Assembly: GCA_003248935.1 (NCBI GenBank)
Contig: QFQF01000021.1
Coordinates: 1 to 38,037 of the forward strand
Source of the DNA: Sphingobium sp.
GTDB lineage: Bacteria > Pseudomonadota > Alphaproteobacteria > Sphingomonadales > Sphingomonadaceae
DNA: 38,037 nucleotides
Direction: 5' to 3'
The notes under the pieces are model-generated. The model had not been told where the DNA came from. It saw nothing but the letters and a program-made list of their open reading frames with translations, and did not search any database. Positions 23,065-32,414 of the stretch are shown piece by piece; position 1 is the first letter of the stretch; each line of letters starts with the position of its first letter. A program made the position numbers and the translations under genes.

Positions 23065-25221
23065 TCAGAAGATGCCGAGGAATTTCCCGCTCTTTTGCGA
23101 CGGCGGACGCGCGGGCGCGGCCGTCCCGCTCCCGCTGACGTCTTCCCGGCTTTTCCCCTTTGCCGTGCGCTGGGCGGCGGCATCGGCTCCCGCCAGCACC
23201 GGGCCGCAGGCCGCCGCCTTGGCGTCGCCCACGTCGACGAAGGCGAGGATGCTGGCGAGCGGCGTCGCGACGAGGCCAAGGCCCGCGCCGATCCCGCCCC
23301 GGGCCATCAGTTCGGGGCTGAGCGGATTGATCCCCGGCTTTGCGAAATATCCGCCGATGCCAACGGGCGACTGGCCGGAAAACAGGCTGATCGTCTTGCC
23401 GTCGGCGCGCACCGCCATGTTCAGGCTTTCGTCCCGGAAACTGAACCCGCCCCGGCCGGTGATCACGTTCTTCCTGGTGTCGATCAGGATCGGGTCGGCG
23501 GTGGCGATGCCGTCACGAACGGTGAAGGCGATGAGGCCGCAGTTGATCTCCACCGGCTTCTTCAGCTTGGAGGCGAACATCTTGGTGATGAAGGTGCCGA
23601 TGTCGAGTTCGGAAAGCTGGACGTTGCGCGCCCACATGGTGCCGGCGGGGAGGATGACGGCGATGCGCCCGTCGGCGCTCGCCAGCGAGGCGTGCACCGA
23701 ATCGCCCTCTCCGGTCATCTGCACCCGCGCCTTGATCACGCCGGAGGTGCCCGATTGCTCGACGCCCCAGCGGCTGAGCAGCCTGCCCATCGGCGTTGGC
23801 GAAAGGCGGATGTCGTACTGCGTGCGCACCGGCGCGCCCCGCGCATCAATGGCGATGTCGGAAGACACGAACCCGCCCGCCATGTCGAAGGTGAGCGGCG
23901 AGAGGGTAAGACGGCTGTGGTCGAGTGTCAGGTCGACGCCGACGTTCGACACCGGCACATTGTCCGCCCGGATGGTCCGCACATGATAGCGCACCTTCGC
24001 GTCGAACGCCCGGATCGCGTCGATCCGCAGCGGCGCGTCGGGCAGGACGCGGGGGTGGCCGGACACCGTCTCGACGATGCCTGTCGCGCCCGCCTTCTCC
24101 AGCTTTTCCGGATCGTAGCCGATGAACGGCCCCACATCGATGATGTCGAGCGTCCGGGTGTCGAGATCCGCCTCGATCAGCGGCCGCCCCCCGGGGAGGG
24201 AGATGGTCATGCCGCCCGTCAGGTCGCTGTCGCCGAACCGGCCCTTCAGATGGGTGAAACGCCACGCTCCGCCCGCCTTCGTCAGGTCGGACGTGACGTG
24301 AAACGTGCGCGTGTCGGGAATGGCGACACCCAGGAAATCGAACAGCAGCCGCAGGTTGGGGCCGCGCGCCGTCACCGCAAGGTCGGCGCCGTCCAGTTCG
24401 GTGGCGCCCGGCAGCGTGCCGGTCGCCTCCATGACCATTGCTCCGGCGTCGGCGCGCAGGGCAAGCTGGTTGCGGCCCCCCGCCGCCGTCTCGTCGGGCG
24501 ACAGCAGGCCGCCGCGCAGGGTGAAGGGCCGGTCGCGGAGCGTGCCGGTCCCCTGGAAACGGATATCGCTGGCAAAGCGGGCATCCTGCGCGCGTACCGT
24601 GTCGACGCTGATGTCCGTCGCCAGTTGCATGCGCGGGTCGCGATAGCGCAGCGTCGTGCCGGTGATCAGTGCGCGGCGGACGGCGGGCAGGTCGAGCGGT
24701 TCGCCCGGCTTCTCCGGATCGCCCAGCGTCCAGCTGTTGGCGCGGCCGTCGGGACGCCATTCGAGGTCGAGCGCGCCGTTGCGCAGTTCCAGCCATGTGA
24801 TGCGCCGCCTGGCCCCGAACAGCAGGCTGAGCGGCGCGATCCGGGCGTCGACCCGGCCTGCGCTGAACAAATGCCTGCGGCTGGTCCAGCCGGGATTGGA
24901 CACCGTCAGCCCGTCGGCGAGGAACCGGATCGAAACCGGCGCGAAATAGAACTGGAAATCGCCCGCCACATCCACCTTCCGCTGGATTGCGGTCGACACG
25001 ATTGTCTCGAACGGCGCCTTCAGGAACCGGCCCCTGGTCACGAACAGGATCAGCCAGACGAGGAACAGGACGCCGACGACCCACAACAGGATACGTGCGA
25101 ACAGGGGCAGGCGCCGCCAGCGCGCCCGCGCCGCCGCGAATCGGGCATGGACCCCACGCGCCGCAGAAGAGTGTGGGGCCGTTTCGGCGCGGTCCGGTGC
25201 CGGGGGATCGATTTCGGCCAT
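23065..25221 (-). CDS. AsmA family protein
   Basis: A 718-residue envelope protein of the AsmA/TamB-like superfamily, which is thought to form a hydrophobic groove that carries phospholipid to the outer membrane. A cytoplasmic basic leader (about 1-38) precedes one membrane segment (ILLWVVGVLFLVWLILFV, about 44-62), and the rest is periplasmic. The N-terminal block FAPVSIRFLADGLTVSNPGW and repeats of beta strands are typical, as is the late VKIN-type FASKLKKPVEINCGLIAFTV region (about 525-560). The C-terminal 60 residues are Ala/Ser/Gly-rich. It has the same long-term role in membrane lipid balance as the Mla genes at 5600-9270, but is not linked to them. Confidence 0.85.
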   Translation of the reverse strand: MAEIDPPAPDRAETAPHSSAARGVHARFAAARARWRRLPLFARILLWVVGVLFLVWLILFVTRGRFLKAPFETIVSTAIQRKVDVAGDFQFYFAPVSIRFLADGLTVSNPGWTSRRHLFSAGRVDARIAPLSLLFGARRRITWLELRNGALDLEWRPDGRANSWTLGDPEKPGEPLDLPAVRRALITGTTLRYRDPRMQLATDISVDTVRAQDARFASDIRFQGTGTLRDRPFTLRGGLLSPDETAAGGRNQLALRADAGAMVMEATGTLPGATELDGADLAVTARGPNLRLLFDFLGVAIPDTRTFHVTSDLTKAGGAWRFTHLKGRFGDSDLTGGMTISLPGGRPLIEADLDTRTLDIIDVGPFIGYDPEKLEKAGATGIVETVSGHPRVLPDAPLRIDAIRAFDAKVRYHVRTIRADNVPVSNVGVDLTLDHSRLTLSPLTFDMAGGFVSSDIAIDARGAPVRTQYDIRLSPTPMGRLLSRWGVEQSGTSGVIKARVQMTGEGDSVHASLASADGRIAVILPAGTMWARNVQLSELDIGTFITKMFASKLKKPVEINCGLIAFTVRDGIATADPILIDTRKNVITGRGGFSFRDESLNMAVRADGKTISLFSGQSPVGIGGYFAKPGINPLSPELMARGGIGAGLGLVATPLASILAFVDVGDAKAAACGPVLAGADAAAQRTAKGKSREDVSGSGTAAPARPPSQKSGKFLGIF

Positions 25222-25285
25222 GACCTGCTAACGTGCGGGGCCGCCAATGGCTCCGGCGGGTGTTGCCCGGCCCTGCTTTCCATCC

Positions 25286-25314
25286 TTGCATTTGCGGGCC
25301 TTCGCCCGTATAGG
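25286..25314 (+). promoter_or_regulatory. Promoter of rpmI-rplT
   Basis: TTGCAT (25286-25291) and TATAGG (25309-25314) are separated by exactly 17 bp, close to a sigma-70-type promoter. Transcription would start near 25321, giving a leader of about 95 bases before rpmI, in which a ribosomal-protein autoregulatory site could lie. Confidence 0.6.
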
Positions 25315-25415
25315 CGCGCCTTCCCGTCGGGTCCGCCCGGCCGGGGTTGATGGGATGGTCCGGCTAAAAGGGCTGCCGAGTCCGTCCGCAATCGTCAGCA
25401 TTCAAGGAGACGAAA

Positions 25416-25619
25416 ATGCCCAAGCTCAAGACCAAGAGCGGTGTGAAGAAGCGCTTCAAGTTCACCGCTTCCGGCAAGGTCAAGCATGGTGTCGCCGGCA
25501 AGCGTCACCGCCTGATCAGCCACAATGCCAAGTATATCCGCCAGAATCGCGGCACCGATGTGCTGTCCGAAGCCGACGTCGCGCACGTCCGCCTCTGGGC
25601 ACCCTACGGCCTGAAGTAA
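25416..25619 (+). CDS. rpmI: 50S ribosomal protein L35
   Basis: A 67-residue protein of the large subunit: MPKLKTKSGVKKRFKFTASG, then GKRHRLISHNAKYIRQNRGT, exactly the L35 pattern and length. AAGGAG precedes the ATG. It is followed 17 bp later by rplT. The infC gene, often upstream, is not here; the AsmA gene is divergent instead. Confidence 0.98.
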   Translation: MPKLKTKSGVKKRFKFTASGKVKHGVAGKRHRLISHNAKYIRQNRGTDVLSEADVAHVRLWAPYGLK

Positions 25620-25636
25620 GGAAGGAGGGTTAGCAT

Positions 25637-26002
25637 ATGGCACGCGTGAAACGTGGCACGACCACCAAGGCGAAGCATAAGAGGATTCTGGATCAGGCGA
25701 AGGGCTATTACGGCCGTCGCAAGAACACGATCCGTATCGCCCGCCAGGCCGTCGAAAAGGCCGGCCAGTACGCTTATCGCGACCGCAAGGTCAAGAAGCG
25801 GACCTTCCGTGGCCTGTGGATCCAGCGCATCAACGCCGGCGTCCGTCAGGAAGGCCTCACCTACTCGCAGTTCATGCACGGGCTGAAGCTCGCGGGCATC
25901 GAACTCGACCGCAAGGTGCTGGCCGACATCGCCATGCATGAGGGCGAGGCGTTCGCCGCCATCGTCGCTCAGGCGAAGGCCGCTCTGCCCGCTGCCGCCT
26001 GA
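25637..26002 (+). CDS. rplT: 50S ribosomal protein L20
   Basis: A 121-residue ribosomal protein that is needed early in 50S assembly and in E. coli represses its own operon. MARVKRGTTTKAKHKRILDQ, then YRDRKVKKRTFRGLWIQRIN are diagnostic, and length is normal. GGAAGGAGGG lies just upstream. Usually followed by pheS-pheT; here two unrelated genes intervene. Confidence 0.98.
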   Translation: MARVKRGTTTKAKHKRILDQAKGYYGRRKNTIRIARQAVEKAGQYAYRDRKVKKRTFRGLWIQRINAGVRQEGLTYSQFMHGLKLAGIELDRKVLADIAMHEGEAFAAIVAQAKAALPAAA

Positions 26003-26025
26003 GCGGCAAGCGAGACGAGACAGCG

Positions 26026-26057
26026 GGGGCGCCGGAGCATTGCTTCGGCGCCCCTTT
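26026..26057 (+). terminator. Rho-independent terminator after rplT
   Basis: A strong hairpin, GGGGCGCCGGAGC (26026-26038) with GCTTCGGCGCCCC (26042-26054), 13 bp with one G-U pair and a 3-base loop, followed by TTT. It ends the rpmI-rplT transcript. Confidence 0.8.
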
Positions 26058-26142
26058 GCGTTGCCGGTCATGCTTTTCGGCCCTCCGGCACTTTGATATG
26101 GCTCAAGGGCGCGACGGCGCCCCTGCATTAGGAACCGCGATC

Positions 26143-26763
26143 ATGGCGATGAAGACATGGTGGCTCTACGTCACCGCCGTTTTCCTGATCTCCGCCACGC
26201 CGGGGCCGAACATGCTGCACGTGATGAGCCAGTCGATCCAATTCGGGCCGCGCCGCGCGCTCGCCACCATGGCGGGCCTGATGAGCGCGATCCTGCTGTG
26301 CCTCATCGCCTCCGCACTGGGTCTGGGCGCCTTGCTGAAGGCCTCGCCGCGCCTGTTTGATCTGCTGCGCTATGCCGGTGTCGCCTATCTGCTCTATCTG
26401 GGTGTGAAGGCGTGGCGCGCGCCGGTGGCGGCTGGCAAAATCGATGATGCCGCGCCACGTCGCAGCGGACGGGCGCTCTATGCCACGGGTCTGCTCACCG
26501 GCCTGTCCAATCCGAAGCTGATCGTTTTCGCCGCCGCATTGTTTCCACAATTCATCGACACCCGCGCCGCATTTGTCCCCCAGTTGGGGATACTGGTGGT
26601 GAGCTTCGTGGTGATCGAAGGCTTCTGGAACGGCGTCTATGCGCTCGGCGGCCTGCGACTGGCGCGCTGGCTGAAGGACGAGGGCCGCCAGAGGCTGTTC
26701 AACCGGCTCACCGGCGCGATGTTCGTCGCGTTCGGGGCCGCCCTGCTCGGCGCGCGGGCGTGA
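26143..26763 (+). CDS. LysE/RhtB family exporter
   Basis: A 206-residue membrane protein with six hydrophobic segments. The start WWLYVTAVFLISATPGPNML is the LysE-family signature (PGPN), followed by GPRRALATMAGLMSAIL and YATGLLTGLSNPKLIVFAAALFPQF, the second half-repeat. It exports an amino acid or a similar small molecule. The ATG at 26143 follows AGGAA. The TGA overlaps a GTG in the desaturase frame (26760), so a coupled longer desaturase start is possible but unlikely. Confidence 0.88.
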   Translation: MAMKTWWLYVTAVFLISATPGPNMLHVMSQSIQFGPRRALATMAGLMSAILLCLIASALGLGALLKASPRLFDLLRYAGVAYLLYLGVKAWRAPVAAGKIDDAAPRRSGRALYATGLLTGLSNPKLIVFAAALFPQFIDTRAAFVPQLGILVVSFVVIEGFWNGVYALGGLRLARWLKDEGRQRLFNRLTGAMFVAFGAALLGARA

Positions 26764-26828
26764 AGCAGGCGCCGGTCTTGCGGAGCGGGGGCGAGGCATT
26801 AACTGTTAGCGGTCCAACGGAAACCGAC

Positions 26829-27920
26829 ATGTATCTGAGCGAAGTCAATCAGGGTGACAGCAAGCCGGCGATCACGCCGGCCGCCCCGTCGCGCCGTGCG
26901 AGCGAGGATATGGAGTTGCTGCGCTTCGCCGCCACGCTGAACAAGGAACTCGCACAGCCGCTCGGCCGCTATTACTGGCCGGACATGCTGCTGTCGGCGG
27001 TATTGGGGTACGGCGCGCTGTTCCTTGCGATGGTCGCCGGACCCGTCGTCGCGATCGTTGCCGGGATCGCCGCCATATTACTGCTCTACCGCGCGAGTCT
27101 TTTCATCCACGAAATCTCGCACATGAAGCGGGATGCGCTCCCCGGCTTCCACGGTGTCTGGAACCTGCTGGTCGGCGTACCGCTGATGATCCCGTCGTTC
27201 ATGTATGAGGGCGTGCATACGCTCCATCACCAGCGCCAGCGCTACGGCACGGCGCTCGACCCCGAATATCTCCCGCTTTCGCACATGCGGCCGGTGACGC
27301 TGCTGGTCTTCATGCTCGTTGCGGCTGCCGCGCCGGTCGGATTCCTGCTGCGCAATGCCGTACTGGTGCCGCTCTCTTTCCTGTTGCCGCCGCTGCGCCG
27401 GGTGGTGATGGAGCGCTATTCGGCGCTTGCCATCAATCCCGCCTTCCGCCGTCCGGAGCCGGATGACCGCCTGCGCCGGTCGTGGACCTTCTGGGACATC
27501 GTCGCCGCCATCTGGGCGATCGGTGTCGTTGCCCTGACCGCGACGGGCGTCGTGCCGCTGCGCGCCTTCCTCACCTATATGGCCGTGATCTCGGGCGCGA
27601 TGATCATCAACCAGATCCGTACCCTTGTCGCCCACCTGTGGGAGAATGAAGGGGAGGAGATGAGCATCACCGACCAGTATCTCGACAGCGTCAATGTGCC
27701 GCCGCCGGGTGTCCTGCCCGCTTTGTGGGCGCCGGTCGGCCTGCGCTACCACGCGCTGCACCATCTGCTGCCCGCCCTGCCCTATCATGCGCTGGGCGAG
27801 GCGCACCGCCGCCTGATCGCCGCGATGCCTGTGGGTACGGCCTATCACGGCGCGAATTATCCGGACCTTGGCGGGCTTGTCGGCCGCCTCGTCGCCTCGT
27901 CGCGGCGCTCGGCCAGGTAG
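26829..27920 (+). CDS. Membrane fatty acid desaturase
   Basis: A 363-residue di-iron membrane desaturase. Histidine boxes are HEISH (His94, His98), HTLHH (His130, His133, His134) and HALHH (His308, His311, His312), with hydrophobic pairs between. It introduces a double bond in acyl chains or related lipids; acyl length and position cannot be read from the motifs. The ATG at 26829 is the first with family-like spacing; an earlier in-frame GTG at 26760 overlaps the LysE stop. It lies between rplT and pheS, interrupting a usually close cluster. Confidence 0.88.
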   Translation: MYLSEVNQGDSKPAITPAAPSRRASEDMELLRFAATLNKELAQPLGRYYWPDMLLSAVLGYGALFLAMVAGPVVAIVAGIAAILLLYRASLFIHEISHMKRDALPGFHGVWNLLVGVPLMIPSFMYEGVHTLHHQRQRYGTALDPEYLPLSHMRPVTLLVFMLVAAAAPVGFLLRNAVLVPLSFLLPPLRRVVMERYSALAINPAFRRPEPDDRLRRSWTFWDIVAAIWAIGVVALTATGVVPLRAFLTYMAVISGAMIINQIRTLVAHLWENEGEEMSITDQYLDSVNVPPPGVLPALWAPVGLRYHALHHLLPALPYHALGEAHRRLIAAMPVGTAYHGANYPDLGGLVGRLVASSRRSAR

Positions 27921-28037
27921 GGCGCCTGCCCAATCCCGGCCAATCCTGACGCCGACACCGCGAAACGGCTTGATTCGCCGCGCGGGCAAAGACTACGGGG
28001 ATCGCCGTATGTCCGGCCGATCCGGCCGCAACGGGAT

Positions 28038-29144
28038 ATGACGGCCATGAGTGAAGTTTCCGCCCTGAAGTCCGGCCTGCTGGCTGACATCGACGCCGCC
28101 GACACGCTCGACGCGCTGGAGGGGCTGCGCGTCGGCGCGCTGGGCAAGCAGGGCGTCGTCACCGGCCTCCTGAAGACACTGGGCGGCATGAGCCCGGAGG
28201 AGCGGCTGGAGAAGGGGCCGCCGATCCAGGATCTGCGCGAATCGGTAACGGCCGCGATCGCCGGGCGGAAGGCGGCGCTGGAACAGGCGGCGCTCGACGC
28301 GCGGCTGGCGGGCGAACGGATCGACATGACCCTGCCCGTCGACCTGGGCCCGCAGGGCAGCGTCCATCCGGTCAGCCAGGTAATGGACGAACTGACGGAA
28401 ATCTTCGCCGACCTCGGCTTCTCCGTCGCCACCGGCCCGGAGATCGAGGACGACTGGCACAATTTCACCGCGCTCAACATTCCCGAGACGCATCCGGCGC
28501 GGGCGATGCACGACACCTTCTACTTCGGCGAGAACCAGAAGGTCGACGGGAAGGCGATGCTGCTGCGCACCCACACGTCGCCGGTGCAGATCCGCACGAT
28601 GATGAGCGGGAAGCCACCGATCCGCATCATCGCGCCGGGCCGCGTCTATCGCTCGGACAGCGACGCCACGCACACGCCGATGTTCCACCAGATCGAGGGA
28701 CTGGTGATCGACCGGGGCATCACGCTCGGCCATCTCAAGTGGACGCTGGAGACATTCCTGAAGGCCTTTTTCGAGCGCGACGACATCGTCCTGCGCCTGC
28801 GTCCCAGCTATTTCCCCTTCACCGAGCCGTCGGTGGAGGTCGATGTCGGCTATACGCTGGTGAATGGCCAGCGGGTGATCGGCGGCAGCGGCGACGATGC
28901 CGACGGCGGCTGGCTGGAGGTGCTGGGCAGCGGCATGGTCAACCGCCGCGTGATCGAAGCCTGCGGGCTCGATCCGGACGAATGGCAGGGCTTCGCCTTC
29001 GGCACCGGTGTCGACCGCCTCGCCATGCTCAAATACGGGATGAACGACTTGCGCGCCTTCTTCGACGGTGACCTGCGCTGGCTGCGCCACTACGGCTTCT
29101 CGGCCCTCGACGTGCCTACGCTGTCGGGAGGAGTCGGCGCATGA
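28038..29144 (+). CDS. pheS: Phenylalanyl-tRNA synthetase alpha subunit
   Basis: A 368-residue class II synthetase subunit that charges tRNA-Phe as an alpha2beta2 enzyme. The N-terminal coiled-coil arm is followed by the catalytic core: ATGPEIEDDWHNFTALNIPE, HTSPVQIRTMMSGKPPIRII, the motif 2 RVYRSDSDATHTPMFHQIEG, and the motif 3 region GFAFGTGVDRLAMLKYG. ATGA overlap with pheT (29141-29144). An alternative start at 28047 is as good. Confidence 0.98.
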   Translation: MTAMSEVSALKSGLLADIDAADTLDALEGLRVGALGKQGVVTGLLKTLGGMSPEERLEKGPPIQDLRESVTAAIAGRKAALEQAALDARLAGERIDMTLPVDLGPQGSVHPVSQVMDELTEIFADLGFSVATGPEIEDDWHNFTALNIPETHPARAMHDTFYFGENQKVDGKAMLLRTHTSPVQIRTMMSGKPPIRIIAPGRVYRSDSDATHTPMFHQIEGLVIDRGITLGHLKWTLETFLKAFFERDDIVLRLRPSYFPFTEPSVEVDVGYTLVNGQRVIGGSGDDADGGWLEVLGSGMVNRRVIEACGLDPDEWQGFAFGTGVDRLAMLKYGMNDLRAFFDGDLRWLRHYGFSALDVPTLSGGVGA

Positions 29145-31555
29145 AGTTCACGCTGGGCTGGCTCAAGGAGCATCTGGATACGCAGGCGGAGCTTGCGACG
29201 ATCCTCGAGACACTGACCAATGTCGGCATCGAGGTGGAGGGCGTCGAGAACCCGGCCGAAAAGCTGGGTGCGTTTCGCATCGCGAAGGTGCTGACAGCGG
29301 CCCCTCACCCGCAGGCGGACAAGCTGCAGGTGCTGTCGGTCGATGCAGGCGACGGCCCGTTGCAGGTCGTGTGTGGCGCGCCCAACGCCCGCGCGGGGCT
29401 GGTCGGCGTGTTCGGCATGCCCGGTGCGGTCGTGCCCGCGAACGGCATGGTCCTGAAGGTTGCGGCGATCCGCGGCGTTGAATCGAACGGCATGATGTGC
29501 TCGGTCCGTGAGCTGGAACTGGGCGAGGATCATGATGGCATCATCGAACTGGCGGCCGACGCGCCGGTAGGCGCCGTCTATGCCGGCTGGGCAGGTCTCG
29601 ACGATCCGGTCATCGACGTGTCGATCACGCCGAACCGTCAGGATTGCATGGGCGTGCGCGGGATCGCCCGCGACCTTGCCGCCGCCGGCATCGGTACGCT
29701 GAAGCCGCTGGCTGTCCCGTCGGTCGCTGGCAATGGCGCAGGCCCCGACGTCCGCACCGAGGACCGTGACGGATGCCCCGCTTTCTATGCCCGGTCGGTG
29801 AAGGGCGTGACGAACGGCGCGGCGCCCGAATGGATGCAGCGGCGGTTGAAGGCCATTGGCCAGAAGCCGATCAGTGCGCTGGTCGACATCACCAACTATG
29901 TCTCCGTCGACCTCGGCCGGCCGCTCCACGTCTATGACATGGCGCGCCTGAAGGGCGGCCTCGTCGCCCGAAAGGCGAAGGCGGGCGAGCAGGTTCTGGC
30001 GCTCAACGGCAAGACCTACACGCTCGACGGGACGATGACCGTCATCGCCGACGAAGAGGCCGTGCACGACATCGGCGGCGTCATGGGGGGCGAGCATTCC
30101 GGCGCGCAGGACTCGACCACCGATGTCCTGATCGAATGCGCCTATTTCACGCCGGAGCGGATTGCCGTGACCGGCCAGAAGCTGGCGCTGACCTCCGACG
30201 CGCGGCAGCGGTTCGAGCGCGGTGTCGACCCGGCTTTCCTGGACGACGGCCTGTCGATCGCCACCGATCTGGTGCTGCGCCTGTGCGGAGGCGCGGCGAG
30301 CGAGGCGACCCGTGCGGGCGAGCCGCCGCTGGCGGTGAAGGTCGTGTCCTACGCCCCGGCGCAGACGCTGGCGCTCGCCGGCATCGACGTCGGCAAGGAC
30401 CGGCAGAAGGCGATACTCGGCGGCCTCGGCTTCACGGTCACCGTCACGGGCGGCGGCCGGGAGAATCAGGACGGTGTCATGGTCGACGTGCCGGAAAGCT
30501 GGTCGGTTGCGGTGCCGAGCTGGCGGCGGGACGTCGATGGCTGGCCCGACATCGTCGAGGAGGTCGTGCGTATCCACGGCCTGGACAAGGTGACGTCGAC
30601 GCCGCTGCCGCGTGTGCCCGGCGTTGCCAAGGCAACGGCGACAGCGGAGCAACTGGTCGAGCGCCGCGTCCGCCGCACGGCCGCCGCGCGGGGCCTCGCC
30701 GAGGCGATCAACTGGTCCTTCGTGTCGGAAAAGGAAGCGGCCGCGGTGGGCGGCGGCGACTGGGTCCTCGCCAACCCGATTTCCGAGGACATGAAGGTCA
30801 TGCGGCCTTCGCTGCTGCCGGGCCTCCTGTCCGCTACCCGCCGCAACAGCGATCGTGGCGCAGCCTCTATCCGCCTGTTCGAGGTCGGCCGCCGCTATTT
30901 CGCGGGCGGGGAGAAGGCGACCGTCGGCGTGATCATGGCCGGGGAGAAGGCGCCCCGCGACTGGCGCACGGGCAAGGCCCAGCCGTTCGCCGCGCATGAC
31001 GTGAAGGCGGAGGCGATCGCCCTGCTCGCCGCAGCCGGAGCGCCCGTCGCGAACCTCCAGAGTTTCGGAGAGGCGAGCGGCGCCTATCATCCCGGACAGT
31101 CCGGGACACTGCGTCTGGGCCCGAAGACCGTGCTGGCCGAATATGGCGTCCTGCATCCCAGCCTCGCCAGGGCTTTCGGGCTTTCGGGCACGATTGTCGC
31201 GGCCGAGATCTTCCTCGATGCAATCCCGGGCAAGCGCAAGGCGGGCTTCATGCGTCCGCCCTATGCGCCGCCGGCGCTGCAGGCGGTGAAGCGCGACTTC
31301 GCTTTCCTGGTGCCGCAGGCGCTAGAGGCCGATGCGCTGGTTCGCGCCGTGCGCAACGCCGACAAGAAGAGCATTGTCGACGCGCGTCTGTTCGACGTCT
31401 TCACCGGTGCCGGTGTCGACGAGGGCATGAAGTCGCTGGCGGTCGAGGTGACCCTGCAGCCGAGCGAGAAGAGCTTCACCGAGGAGGAACTGACCGCCAT
31501 TGCGGGGGCGATCGTCAAGGCGGCGGAGAAACTGGGCGGCGCGCTGCGGGGATAG
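29141..31555 (+). CDS. pheT: Phenylalanyl-tRNA synthetase beta subunit
   Basis: An 804-residue beta subunit. N-terminal MKFTLGWLKEHLDT, the tRNA-binding OB fold (about 40-150, with VCGAPNARAGLVGVFGMPGA), the B3/4 editing domain (around 200-370, with LVDITNYVSVDLGRPLHVYD), B5 and B6/7 and the C-terminal ferredoxin-like anticodon-binding FDX-ACB domain (VKRDFAFLVP, then PSEKSFTEEELTAI) are in order. Length is normal. Translationally coupled to pheS. Confidence 0.98.
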   Translation: MKFTLGWLKEHLDTQAELATILETLTNVGIEVEGVENPAEKLGAFRIAKVLTAAPHPQADKLQVLSVDAGDGPLQVVCGAPNARAGLVGVFGMPGAVVPANGMVLKVAAIRGVESNGMMCSVRELELGEDHDGIIELAADAPVGAVYAGWAGLDDPVIDVSITPNRQDCMGVRGIARDLAAAGIGTLKPLAVPSVAGNGAGPDVRTEDRDGCPAFYARSVKGVTNGAAPEWMQRRLKAIGQKPISALVDITNYVSVDLGRPLHVYDMARLKGGLVARKAKAGEQVLALNGKTYTLDGTMTVIADEEAVHDIGGVMGGEHSGAQDSTTDVLIECAYFTPERIAVTGQKLALTSDARQRFERGVDPAFLDDGLSIATDLVLRLCGGAASEATRAGEPPLAVKVVSYAPAQTLALAGIDVGKDRQKAILGGLGFTVTVTGGGRENQDGVMVDVPESWSVAVPSWRRDVDGWPDIVEEVVRIHGLDKVTSTPLPRVPGVAKATATAEQLVERRVRRTAAARGLAEAINWSFVSEKEAAAVGGGDWVLANPISEDMKVMRPSLLPGLLSATRRNSDRGAASIRLFEVGRRYFAGGEKATVGVIMAGEKAPRDWRTGKAQPFAAHDVKAEAIALLAAAGAPVANLQSFGEASGAYHPGQSGTLRLGPKTVLAEYGVLHPSLARAFGLSGTIVAAEIFLDAIPGKRKAGFMRPPYAPPALQAVKRDFAFLVPQALEADALVRAVRNADKKSIVDARLFDVFTGAGVDEGMKSLAVEVTLQPSEKSFTEEELTAIAGAIVKAAEKLGGALRG

Positions 31556-31609
31556 TCCGCTTGCGCCTTTCCGGCCTGTGTATTAGTAAAACAATACGGA
31601 GGCGAAGGG

Positions 31610-32365
31610 ATGGCGGAAACGGCGGAGTATCCGGAGCGGGAGAATGCGGGCGCCGCCTTCTCGCCCGGGATCGTTCGTCCGCTCAAGGCGCGGCTGGCCG
31701 GGCTTTTCTATCTGGGCACGATCGTTACCGGCGTGTTCGCCGAGGCGGTCGTACGCGGCTCGCTGGTGGTGCCGGGCGACGGGCGGGAAACGGCCGCGAA
31801 CATCGGCCGCTACGAATGGCTCTACCGCGCGGGCGCGGTGTCCGACGTGGCGATGCTCGCCTGCTACATCGTCGTCACCGCGCTGCTTCACGACCTCTTT
31901 TCCGCGCGCAGTCGCGCGCTTTCGCTGGTCGCGGCCGGGTTCAGCCTGACCGGCATCGCCACGCTCGCGGCGGACGGCATCCTCTACATGGCGCCGCTGT
32001 TCCTGCTCGACGGCGCGCCGCATCCCGGCATCGGCATGGCGGAAACCCGGTCGCTGGTGCAGTTCTCGCTGACGCTCCACGGTCAGGTCTACGGCATCAG
32101 CCTCATCTTCTTCGCCGTCTACTGCGGTCTGCTGGGCTGGCTGACCCTGCGCACCGGCCTGTTGCCGCGCTGGCTGGGCGGGGCGATGATCGCAGGCGGG
32201 TTGTGCCACCTCATCACCTCCGTCACGCGCATCCTGGCCCCGGACGTGGCGCGTCTGCTCCCCTCTCAGCTGGGCATGATCCCCTTGCTGGCGGAGCTGG
32301 CCTTTGCCCTGTGGCTGCTGCTGTTCGGTGCAAGGCGGACGATCGCGCCGCCGCCTGCGCCCTGA
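31610..32365 (+). CDS. DUF4386 family membrane protein
   Basis: A 251-residue protein with six or more hydrophobic segments. The pattern ARLAGLFYLGTIVTGVFAE, then WLYRAGAVSDVAMLACYIVV and FAVYCGLLGWLTLRTGLLPRWLGGAMIAGG (read in parts) is that of DUF4386, a family of unknown function found across bacteria. An in-frame charged leader of about 20 residues precedes the first span. It stands alone after pheT. Confidence 0.82.
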   Translation: MAETAEYPERENAGAAFSPGIVRPLKARLAGLFYLGTIVTGVFAEAVVRGSLVVPGDGRETAANIGRYEWLYRAGAVSDVAMLACYIVVTALLHDLFSARSRALSLVAAGFSLTGIATLAADGILYMAPLFLLDGAPHPGIGMAETRSLVQFSLTLHGQVYGISLIFFAVYCGLLGWLTLRTGLLPRWLGGAMIAGGLCHLITSVTRILAPDVARLLPSQLGMIPLLAELAFALWLLLFGARRTIAPPPAP

Positions 32366-32414
32366 TCTTGTTTGAGGGCGGCTCTTCCCGCACAAGGCCG
32401 CGGCGGAGGACAAG

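Noticed and set aside
22966..25350. A 794-codon plus-strand frame opposite the AsmA gene
   Set aside because: Composition is that of a shadow frame and the minus-strand AsmA protein has a clear domain order and membrane anchor.
29090..31156. A 688-codon minus-strand frame opposite pheT
   Set aside because: Antisense shadow of a fully conserved PheT.
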